This document shows positions 11,272 to 21,199 of a DNA stretch of 64,000 nt, piece by piece. Numbering within the stretch: position 1 is the first letter of the stretch; each line of letters opens with the position of its first letter. The notes below the pieces were generated by a model that saw only the letters and a program-made list of their open reading frames with translations, had not been told where the DNA came from and did not search any database. This stretch comes from Acanthopleura granulata (lineage: Eukaryota; Mollusca; Polyplacophora; Chitonida; Chitonidae). The position numbers and the translations under genes are program-made. The DNA is taken from assembly GCA_016165875.1 (NCBI GenBank), contig JABBOT010000004.1, forward strand, positions 2,604,001 through 2,668,000. The letters are read 5' to 3'.

Positions 11272-14200
11272 AAATATTTATATTTCATATATTATTACAT
11301 TTCATATCATTTATATTCACATACTTTACTTAGTCTTTACTTTACTTTATTTGTATGGCTACGCATGTTATTCTCAGTGTTAAGCTTATATGCTGACACT
11401 CAAAGTCTGTATGGGTCGAGGAACAGCCCTGATAGTACGACTACATGGCACCAGTAAGGCCCCAGAGCTACACCTTACAAGACGTCTAACCTTAAAAAAA
11501 TTGCAACCGAATCCTCGAATGCTGGATTTGAGCATACTACGCAATCGGTTAGGCAATGTTAATTCAGGGACCCTGACCCCTTGACCAGAGCAGACATCCC
11601 CGCCGCACCCCCTTCCCCTGCAAACAAGGATTTGCTGATTTGCTAAACCTAAACCTACCTTTCCAAAGCTTAGTAGATTTATATCAAGGATATTTTCACT
11701 GTTGTGATGGCGGCAATACTGATATGGCGTACATAATCTGAGCGACACTAACTTTTACCTCGGCTTTGGCTATACGTGCAGGAAACGTATGAGTCTGCTG
11801 TCCATACGATCAGCAAATTTCTGTTTATTTCATAATATCGTCTTGAGCAGCAATTACAGCTCGTATGTGGCCTTGTAAACATATAGACCGGGAAGTTTGC
11901 CAAATATGGTCGAGATTCACTACGTGCTGTGTCGGTTAACTTTAACAATTTCAACTGACCGCCGTCTTAAAAATGATAAAATGTACGAATAAACGTGCTT
12001 CTTTACCCAAGAATAAAGTAAACCCTGTTTAATCATATATGGATCTAGACCGACACCCACCTGTAAATTTTTTACAAGATCTATCTATCTATACCGTTTC
12101 TTTGAACATCCCTGACCCATTATCCAAGTCTTACCATTAATTTGGAAATAACTGCCTCCAACTGCCACCATTAATCACCATGTATTCGTTTATAAGATAA
12201 TTTTTGCAAGACAGAGTCGAAATAACGAAACCGTATCACATTACTGCCAACTTGCGTAGCTGGTATTCAAATGTTTCGTTTTACCAGTTAATTTCAGCTG
12301 GCACATCGATCACCACCACTGTGAAATTTTATGACAATGATTGATTCAAGATAAGCATCAGACTAACTTTTAAGTTGTTTATCTTCCTTGTCGTGTTTAA
12401 AAATCTCTTTTCCCAATGCAGGATAATGACACCAAGCGAAAGGTCAAAATCGGAATATATCATAATCCAAAAGGCAAATTCAAATTACTGACGATCTGAG
12501 GGTTGTATTAATAAAGTCACAATCACAATGTCTAGTTCGAGAGGCATAACTTGTTTAAAAATGACTTGCTTGAGCGCAAAAGTTGAAATTTTGTGGCCTT
12601 CTGTGTATGAACTCGAGATTGTTCCAAATGTTGGATTTAGTATTTCCCGATGAACAGCAAGTCAATAGCTCCTTTTAGTAGACAGTCATGTAACTGGTCA
12701 TCAAAAACGGCGATGGTAGTGAAATGGTATCTAAATCTACTTGGCGTTCATGCTGCTTTAAATCCCTGATGCAGTTCCGTTACTTGTGGTTTACTTGCAA
12801 GCATGTTGTTATAACCTCTCTACAGCTGCTGGAATATCATGTAAGATATAACAACACCGAAACCACAGATTTCCGCATTTTAAGAAGGATTATGGTTTAC
12901 ACATTGTGCATGTTGATTTTATTTCACTTGTAATTTTTATCTGTCGTAACGTATATTGATTTTGATTGTGAGCCCCATGGAAGTAGAACAGACACAGAGG
13001 ACAGTGTATGGTGTATGCATGTTTACGGACTATATATTATGAGGGTATAAATGTTGGCGTTGTGATTAGGAATGTTGACGATTGAACAACCTTGCTAGCG
13101 AGTGGAAAATGAAAGGTGAAAGACTTCCGTGATGAAAGATGTAATTGCAGATATTACATTATGAAAATTAATGTGCACTGATGGATACCGTAAGAACAAA
13201 TTAGCGGAGTACTATGTAGAAACCTATGAGTCTCAGGTACGCACGGAAAGGGAAACATTCACTAGTGGTTCACAGTTTTAAGAAATACTGGTATTTTTTT
13301 TCCATCACATGTTTATGTTTTGCGGGGCTACATGTCTTCTAGTATGGCCCATCGTTCCAGCCTAGTAGTAAGTGATAACGAACAATCAGTTGCCAATGTC
13401 TCCGCTCCACTCTTCCGAGAACGACAAAGCCATAATTCTGGCACTATGGGCCTCAAGGTTATGTCTCACAATTTCTCTAATACGTTCATGTAGCTGTTCC
13501 GTCTTCTAGCTCCAAGTCCCAGAGCTGAAGTGGCTGTCAAGAGGTTGAATCTGGATCTAATGTCCATGAATGCCGATGTCAGACTGAGATTATAGAATTT
13601 ATTGGTTAGAAGTGTGAGGTAGTTGGCCAGTGGACAACAGCTCTCTGACCACAGCAAAGGTACCCTTAATTACCCGATTGAACTGAAGAGCTCAGTTCCA
13701 ATTGCTCCCAGCTCGAGGCACTTTTTATTTCCTTTCTTCGGCAATATGCAGCATGCCTGGAATGAGAATAGCACATCTAAATGAACAAAGTACCCACATC
13801 GACAGCCAATTGTCCGCTGACACCTCTTAAGTCCAGTAAAACGTTGGGTGATCGGCTTGAAGGAAAAATTGCTACCCGCCTTCAGAGCCGAGACTGTTGT
13901 TATCTATAGCAAGGCTTATCATTCTGCTCTAGGAAATTCTTAACAATAATTATCCTATCATTATTATTAGAGGCTTTCTCTTCAATGTTGTCAGAATCAA
14001 TCCTGTGAAAGTTGTAAGGTGTCAATTTTTTGTTGTTGTTGCCATCATTGTGACTTTCACCTATAGCATTAAATATCGTTCATTTGGTGGAAGAAAAGAG
14101 CAACTTATACGATGGAGGTAAAACATAACACTTCCAAAAGTATAGGAGACTGACGAGTCAATCAGTCCTTGTGATATTCTTCTACATCTCCGATATCGTT

Positions 14201-14799
14201 GTAAACACATTTGGACCACACAGTATGCGAGTGATCGCAGGCCCTATCTTACCAGCCGGGCGATATCACAAAAAGGCAACCTTAGTGGCCGCTGGCATTA
14301 CCATAAGTCTCACTTTGTGAGGATTTCATTTATCTCTGTGCATAAATGAACATCTGTTGATTAATCCGTGCAATTCGCCACGAACTGTTAATCTAATGGA
14401 TACCAGCGCTATTTCGTGGCGAGTCCAGTTTCATCTTTGTGTTGTTGATCTTTTGTAAGCTTAGGCAACTCTCCGGGGAAGGTACGGTAACACGAATTTC
14501 CACTTACTGACAGACACACACTCACAAAAAAAGGAAGAAAAACACGAAAAGCTTCGGGTGTCTTCCAAGTGTGGTATTTCAGCAAATGTAATCATTGGGA
14601 TGCTGCTAATAAAATATTTCTGGATGGCGTAGATTCACATTAGTAAATGGACTGTATGGAAGTTACAGGCTAATACTTGGCATGCGCGCGAGCTAGACTC
14701 GCCGTTGAGCCAGAGCCCTGTAGGGTCTGTTGTTTAACTTGTCGCTTTTACTCATTTCTCTGAGAAGTCACTTACAGTGATACCGATTTTATCTTTAGT
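11272..14799. other. Intronic sequence, nothing recognised
   Basis: Two opposed frames at 11386-11748 (120 codons on -, 64 on +) have no recognisable domain or splice context. A TTTATATT/CATAC-rich stretch lies near 11280-11350. Confidence 0.4.
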
Positions 14800-14962
14800 T
14801 AGTGTAAAACCACAAGCTCTATATCATCAAGTCCACAAGCTCTATCTATACATGTAATACCACAAGCTCTATCTATACACGCAAGATCACAAGTTCTATC
14901 TTTATATGTAAGACCACAAGCTCTATCTATAGACGTACGACCACAAGAGCTATAACATCTTA
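14800..14962. repeat. 27-bp minisatellite, about six copies
   Basis: CCACAAGCTCTATCTATACA plus a short spacer recurs at 14811, 14834, 14861, 14888, 14914 and 14942 (23-28 bp step). Confidence 0.85.
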
Positions 14963-15861
14963 ATGCATGTTAATGCAAGTAAAATGCAATTAGAAGAGTT
15001 TTTCTAATTCATAATGTTAAACTCTATAACGTGTGACGTTATAATTATTCCCAAACCGGTGGCATGCAGGGTAATAGGCGGAGTTAACACGTTTAATGGA
15101 GGGTGACACCAGTTACCTACAACGCAATCGACCTTATTCTGTACTCTGTTTCTGACACTGTTAGAAATTGTTCTCTAGTTTTTGTATAATATAACCTTAA
15201 TAAATGAAATTAGTTTTTTCTCTTGTAGTTATATCATGTCAGGACAGTATGGCTTTAGACTTTAACGTTTGGAATTTTTGAGATAAACAGTGTAGTCTAT
15301 TCCCAGAGATCGTATTGCAGGATGTGTTCCTGTTCGGAGTTCCGTGTAATGCCATGGTGTCCTGCTGTTGAAAAACAAATTATTTTCCCCGCACATTGTT
15401 CAACATGCCCTTGGTTTTTGAATAATTATGAAGTCACTGCATTCTTGGTGTAGAAAACAAACTCATACAACTTAACATTATGAATTTAGAAAAAGTGCAT
15501 TTTCCCTGCAATAATATGGAGATACTTCAGATGATTGTGATAGCGCGTATGAGTGATGCTACAGAGAGCTGAATACAGGCGAAGCGTTTTGCTCAATAGA
15601 GTCAATGTCAGCTGGAGTTGTACCTCAGTCGTTACGTGTAGGTCGGTCAATTTTAGGTCAACTGTCGATCAGAAACTGGGATCATCTGCCGTCGACCAGT
15701 TGAGATGAGTTGTATCACTTTTTAAGCTCCCGAGTATGCCGAGCTTAAGATTAAGAAGAGGTGTTCGATGCAGCTCACCGTGCAAGATACAAACATACGC
15801 GTGGAGTATCACTACATCTCTTTAAATGGATATTATGTGTAACGTATATGTAAAAGGCAAA
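14963..15861. other. Intronic sequence, nothing recognised
   Basis: No repeat pairing with other parts of the window was noticed. Confidence 0.4.
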
Positions 15862-16092
15862 TTTCGGAGTGGTTAGCATGCTAGCGCAGTAAAATACCGC
15901 AGGAGCCTCACATCTATGTGTGTTCAATCTTAGTTCATGGTGGCATCGTATCCAGTTGCAGGAGGGAAGGTTTGCTAGCAACCTGTGGATGGTCGTGGAT
16001 TTAACCAATGCGGCCTGCATTCTTCCCACCATTGTATTGGTCGTCATCGTATAAGTGGGATATTCTTGAACAAGACATAAAACACCTATCAC
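15862..16092 (+). mobile_element. SINE family 1, diverged copy
   Basis: The head fragment GGAGTGGTTAGCATGCTAGCG is followed by a diverged core with GGAAGGTTTGCTAGCAACCT, GGATGGTCGTGG, CACCATTGTATTGGTCGTC and ATAAAACACC. The A-rich tail is gone, so the copy looks old. Confidence 0.7.
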
Positions 16093-16590
16093 ACATGTGA
16101 TAACATGTACAGTAAAGGTAAATTTTAAAGACCATTATACAATTATCCAGGTAACTTGTTTTTATTACAGCACAAAATCTCCGCGGAGTGTTACAGCTGT
16201 ATGAACTTTCACTTATTAAGTTTTTTGGCAGTTTCCAAGAGTGTAGGAAATTCTGAACGTAGATTCATGCGTTTTGGTATCTTAAAACGGATCTAAAATG
16301 TCAGGTACCCTCCATTGCTGGTTCTATTAATGTGTTTATCTCTACGCTCTCCATTTGTCTGACCCACTAAGTAGGCGAGCTACAATGGAGCTGTCCATCG
16401 TTCCGTTAGATGTTTGTGAGATACATGACTCGCGTTGTCTAATTTCATCCACCCATAAATCTAATGCTGTATGAGTAGAATGTGATTAATTAAAACTGTG
16501 TACACCAATCAAAGGAATTAATAAAAGAAAAAAAAATGTCAGAGCTCTTAGTTACAAAACTGAGGCATTTTCTGTAGTAACATCCAAGAA

Positions 16591-16798
16591 ATTATTTAAT
16601 TGAATGATGGTTTACGCCGTACTCAAGAATATTTCACCTATACCACGGTGGCTAGCATTATGGTGGGAGGAAACAGGGCCAAACCCGGTGGAAACCCACG
16701 ACCATCCGCAGGTTGCTGGGAGACCTTCTCACGTACTGCCGGAGAGGAAGCCAGCATGAGCTGGACTTGAACTCACAGCGACCCCCCCTCCCCCCCCA
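16591..16798 (-). mobile_element. SINE family 1, head replaced by a C-rich run
   Basis: A well-preserved reversed core runs from GTTTACGCCGTACTCAAG to AGCATGAGCTGGACTTGAAC and CACAGCGACC, which is the B-box side. The rest of the tRNA-like head is missing, and a CCCCCCCTCCCCCCCC run occupies the junction. Confidence 0.8.
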
Positions 16799-17104
16799 TC
16801 TAAGACACTAAACATTCAACGTTGCACAATCATGAATGTTCGATTGTGGGCATTACCAGCTTAATGTCTTGTTTAGGCTGTTCTGTACGAAAGCCAATGT
16901 CAACACCCATGTCCCCGTCATAGTGACTAGGTTATTATTTGGTAAACAAATGAACCAAATGCTCCGAACTGATCAGTGTATGGCGAGCACAATCTTGTGT
17001 CAGGGATACACCCCATCTAACTGAACTCTTTGCGGTTGTAGGTTTTCAAGATGCCACCAAGTGAAGCCGAGTCCGCGTTAATTAGTAAGCTGCCTCAATT
17101 GCAT

Positions 17105-17424
17105 GCAGACTGCCTCGGTGATCTAGTGGTTATGGGCGTCCGCCTCGAAGTAGGGAGATCCAGGTACAAGCTCGGGTCGGGTCATACCGAAGACTTTAAA
17201 AATGGTACTTGTTGCTGCCTCGCGCAACTTGCCCTAACCTCTCTCCCATAGAACAAGGAAAAAGGACTGGTCGGCCCGGTGTTTGTATAATGTGACCGAG
17301 TGGGTGTCATGTCTTGTGTCTTTGACATGATGTTCCAGTGGTGGCAACACTTTTGAAGGCACACTATATGCACACACCAGAAGAATATGACCGTTACATA
17401 CCTCACGCATTCACTCACTCACTT
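17105..17424 (+). mobile_element. tRNA-derived SINE, family 2
   Basis: The tRNA-like head (CTCGGTGATCTAGTGGTTAT, then CGTCCGCCTCGAAG and GGGAGATCCAGG) is followed by a body with CATACCGAAGAC, AAAAATGGTACTTGTTGCTG, GACCGAGTGGGTGTCATGTC and TGATGTTCCAGTGGTGGCA. It ends in a TCACTCACTCAC-type tail at about 17410-17424. It matches the copy at 47227 but not family 1. Both carry the pol III A-box region, which is why I call them SINEs. Confidence 0.75.
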
Positions 17425-17429
17425 AAAAT

Positions 17430-17750
17430 GCAAACCTTTATTCATCCGCCTAGAACACTCATTCTCTTTGCATGAATCAGTCAGTTTTATTTATACTTAT
17501 ATGCTTTCTTAGTTCTTTGGTGGTTTTTGTCATTTGTCGTTTTTGTGAACCGGTCTTGGCGATTATTGATCCAAAACGATCATTTTGGTTAATGGCTTGT
17601 ATAGGAATGTCGGTTTCGACGCTTTGGTTTATTGAAGTTTTAATGTATCTGTGTAGCAGTCCTAAGAGAATTGGCTTGGCTGAAGAGAGCACAGTTGGTT
17701 GAAGCAATGTGACTAGCAGATGAGCAAATGATTCAAACAAGGCCGACAAG
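17430..17750 (-). repeat. Dispersed repeat B, copy 1 (open 90-codon frame)
   Basis: The minus strand matches 41600-41875 on the plus strand: CGACATTCCTATA, ATCAATAATCGCCA, CAAAAACGACAAAT, ACCAAAGAACTAAGAAAG and AGGCGGATGAATAAA. A 90-codon minus frame (17749-17477) ends in a Lys/Arg-rich part with K-R-Q-M-T and T-K-E-L-R-K, also encoded in copy 2. I do not recognise the protein. It may be a piece of a mobile element's coding region. Confidence 0.5.
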
Positions 17751-19096
17751 AATAAGGATTACGTCGTTTCGGCCCAATATACTGAAGGTATCAGAGGACC
17801 ATTACGATCTTTTGCTTTCTCTATTCATACTAAACATTTGTCCTGCAGAGGCATAGAAGCATTTCCGCTGCCATTTACTGGCTCGTGTAATGCTGTTCGT
17901 TGTAAAAGTTGGAAAGCCTGCGACAGTCATTATTTAAAGTGAGACTTTAACTGCTTGCTACACAGTAGTCATATAAAGGCGATATTACACCTCCATAAAA
18001 TGCTAAAATAATTGATCTCCAGCTAAAGTCAGGTCAGATGTACACAGCGTCTTTAACTTTCCTCTCCGTTCAGTCGCAATTGCCCTCTTATTGTCCCTAT
18101 ACTGGAGTCAGTCCAACTATCAAACCTTTAAATCTTAATATTTGAAGAGTGCATGCAAACTGCATTCTAGGTGGATGTTGTGTCATGGAGACATGACACA
18201 GCATTAAACATTAAAGGACATGGTTATTTGTGAGACTAAGAATATTAGACGATCAATAGAAACCAATGAAAACTGCATTCGGACTGGAGAGCGAAGTGGT
18301 CAAGCGTTGATGACTTGAACTAAAGCTGTCCTAGCCACTGGTCTTTCCGTACCCGTTCTAGGTTTACACGGGTCTAAATGTTCCTCGAATGACCGAAAGA
18401 ACCTGTAAAGGTGGCGGATCAATTCGTGAATTACTGGTATAGGAAATAAAACCGCTTGACAGCTTTGAGCGCTGAATCACGATCTTGCTGACATTTTGAC
18501 TAGTGCGTGCTTTTTGACAACTATTGTTTCCTCTTCAGGATCAACAACAACCATTTCTCATTATACTGCTTAAGAACAACTTCTATTGGAATCACGAAAG
18601 GGCTAAATTAATCAATATCTAGACGAAATCCATTATAAGTCGTCTTTCGGAATTGTTATTATAAAGAGTAACAGATGTTGTTTGTTGTAAATGTTCGATT
18701 AAACTGGGAAACTTAAAGGTTATCTAGGGAAACACCCTGACACATGACAAGGTAAAGGAATATATAAACTGTCCTTGAGAAGAAATGTTTTAAAGTTTAG
18801 TTTCTAAATATGTACTAAAATGCCGACATAGATTTGTTTAGGCTTGTCAGGTTTGTGGCAACACATGTGGAGACCCTATTTAACCCTGTTGAGATGGCCA
18901 GTCCCTTAAAAGGCTACTTGTGCCGCTCTGCCAGTCAATTGAATAATACTTTGGTCGGAATTCATTCCACAAAATTCCTCATTCGAATGAAAGCCTAAAC
19001 ATTAGAAACGGCAAAGGGCCGATGTTTTCCTGTTATACGCTAACGAATGTACAGCCATTGCAGTTCCATCCTGGACACGAATCTGACACTGTCTGT
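17751..19096. other. Intronic sequence, one hairpin only
   Basis: Apart from the hairpin at 18176 I see no structure or exon-like frame. Confidence 0.4.
18176..18203. repeat. Short perfect hairpin
   Basis: TTGTGTCATG and CATGACACAG enclose a GAGA loop. No polymerase III signals or conserved RNA features are visible. Confidence 0.6.
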
Positions 19097-19250
19097 TATT
19101 TATTTTTTTATTTGATTGATGTTTTACATCAAACTCAGTGTTTAATATTAATATTTTTTATATTATATAACTGAATATTTTCACTTATACGACGGCGGCC
19201 AGCATTATTATGAGGGGGTTGAGTGGGGGACTGGGCAGAACCCCCTGAGA
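19097..19250 (-). mobile_element. SINE family 1, degraded copy
   Basis: The tail complement (TTATTTATTTTTTTATTTGATT) and GTTTTACATCAAACTCAG are separated by AT-rich sequence from TTTTCACTTATACGACGGCG and GGCCAGCATTATTATG. An insertion or slippage probably occurred within the 3' core. Confidence 0.65.
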
Positions 19251-19599
19251 ACCTGGATTCTGAACAGTTTAGGGCCTATATTTTTTCGGATAATTGAAAC
19301 AAAAACCTTATCGTACGCTTATTCAGTCGCAAAGTACTCTCAACATATGAACTCGTTGGAAAATGTTTGACATTTCTAAACGTACATATTTCGTGCAGAC
19401 TTTTCTGGTTTGAGGGTATGTACATGTAGGTTAAACTCTCACGAGTAGACATGATACGCAAAAAAGACTGGTTGTGCACGGCGGTCTCCCCCGAATTTCT
19501 TTCACGTTATAAGCATTATTCGTGAAGTAATTGGAAAAGAGCTTTTAAGGCCTTTCCGCTATTTTAATGAATATCTACTAGTTTACAGCCACTCATATG

Positions 19600-20079
19600 C
19601 ACAAAGATCCACTGTAGTGTACAATCCTTGGTGTGCGTGATAAGAGCCCTTAAAGTTTACAGTTCCTAAATGTACTGTCTCTGGTGTTGAATAACATCCA
19701 CTACAGTGAACAGTCCGTTGTATGTCCCAAGAGCCCCTAAAGAGTATAATCCCTGAAAAACATCCACTAATGTGTACAGTTCGTTGTGTGTGCTATGAGC
19801 CTCTAAAGTGTCCACATCCTTAATGTAATGTCCCTCATTGTGGAATAACAGTTCTTTGTCGGGATTAGCGTGCTGGTGTAACGCAATGATTCTGGATTCT
19901 CTCGCTTATGCGGTCGCTCTGAGTTTATGCCCAGCCAACGTTGTCTCCCTCCTTAGCCAAGCGTGAAAAGCTCTGTCAGCAACCTGCAAGCAGTCACGAT
20001 GTTCCTCTGGTCTGTGCCCGCTTAACTCATCCATACTGATAACTAAAACTTTTTAGTACGGCTTAATACTCCAATCGAA

Positions 20080-20110
<31 letters not shown>

Positions 20111-20980
20111 AGAGCCCTCAAAATGCACAGACCCTCCTGTGTGCTAATTTCAATAGTGTACAGTCAATCGTGTGAATAGCCCATAAAATATACAGTATCT
20201 CATGTGTTCAGCCCGTGGTGTGTGCTAAGAATTTCTATAGTGTACAGTCTGTCATGTATACTAACTACCCATAAAATGTACAGTATCTCATGTGTACAAC
20301 CCGTCGTGTTTGCTAACAATTTCTATAGTGTACAGCCCGTGGTGTGTGCTAAGAATTTCTATAGTGTACAGTCTGTCATGTATACTAACTACCCATAAAA
20401 TGTACAGTATCTCATGTGTACAGCCCCTCGTGTGTGCCTACAGTTTCTATAGTGTACCGTCCGTCATGTATACTAACGGCCCACAAAATGTACAGTATCT
20501 CATGTGTACAACCCGTCGTGTTTGCTAACAATTTCTATAGTGTACAGCCCGTGGTGTGTGCTAGGAATTTCTATAGTGTACAGCCGGTCATGTATACTAA
20601 CAACCCATAAAATGTACAGTATCTCATGTGTACAGCCCGTGGTGTGTGCCTACAGTTTCTATAGTGTACAGTCCGTCATGTACACCAACGACCCATGAAA
20701 TGCACAATATCTCATGTGTACAGCCCCTCGCGTGTGCTAACAGCTTCAACTGTGTACACTCCCTCGTGTTTACAAACAGTCAATAAAGTGTGCAGTACCT
20801 CGTGTGTACAGTCCATTATGAGTGCTAACAATTCCTGCAATGTACAGTCCTCCATGGGTACAGTCCCTCGTGTGTACCCACAGTCGATATAGTGTAGGCC
20901 CTTGTGTGCACAGCCCCTTGTGTTTGCAAAACACAAAAGATTAAGTAGCTAATATGTACCGTCCCTCAATGCACATTTTG
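19600..20980. repeat. Composite minisatellite with higher-order 88/124-bp structure
   Basis: Two related modules build the array. One of 36 bp begins GTGTACAGCCCGTGGTGTGT; one of 52 bp begins GTGTACAGTCTGTCATGTAT. In 20180-20710 they are ordered 52+36 then 52+36+36: TACAGTATCTCATG starts recur at 20191, 20279, 20403, 20491, 20615 and 20703, steps of 88, 124, 88, 124 and 88 bp. Both flanks (19600-19862 and 20711-20975) hold decayed units. A family-1 SINE at 19863-20111 splits the array. Periods of 88, 124 and 212 bp are not multiples of three, so the overlapping short frames in it are not coding. Confidence 0.9.
19863..20111 (+). mobile_element. SINE family 1 inserted into a minisatellite
   Basis: The head fragment GGATTAGCGTGCTGGTGTAA is followed by a diverged core (GTCAGCAACCTGCAAGCAGTC, GTACGGCTTAATACTCC) and a long AATAAATAAATA tail of about eight units. 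GTGTACA-rich minisatellite lies on both sides, so the SINE landed inside an existing array. Confidence 0.75.
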
Positions 20981-21086
20981 TCGTGATAGGATAGATGATA
21001 CGTATCTCAAGGAACTAAAGTTTTTGAATTGTTTCATCCTGGGAAATAATACTGATAAAAAGTAAATAAAAAATTTCTCACCGCAG

Positions 21087-21199
21087 CTCTGGTGTACAAG
21101 GCTGGAGTGTAACTATGTTAAACATGATCAATCCCTTTCTAATAAGCATCGTCTTACGATGTGTTTACGGCACGTCGTTCATCGATGTCGTTAGCCCGG
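21087..21199 (+). other. Candidate first coding exon with signal-peptide-like start
   Basis: ATG at 21115 begins 28 codons with a hydrophobic stretch (P-F-L-I-S-I-V-L), a C-V-Y-G, then T-S-F-I-D-V-V. The segment ends at CCCGG before GTAAGT, a good donor in phase 1, and CCGCAG at 21081-21086 could be an acceptor. Signal-peptide exons often end in phase 1. No following exon could be found, so this may be chance. If real it would be a gene nested in the receptor intron. Confidence 0.2.

Noticed and set aside
11386..11748. 120-codon minus frame
   Set aside because: No domain, splice context or repeat match, and it is also open on + over part of it; most likely chance.
20204..20936. Several overlapping 60-80-codon frames rich in Tyr, Ser, Val and Cys
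   Set aside because: They come from the 36/52-bp minisatellite. The 88-, 124- and 212-bp periods are not multiples of three, so no frame is kept.
19600..20980. CRISPR-like repeat spacing
   Set aside because: The units are head-to-tail minisatellite modules without unique spacers, in clearly eukaryotic DNA.
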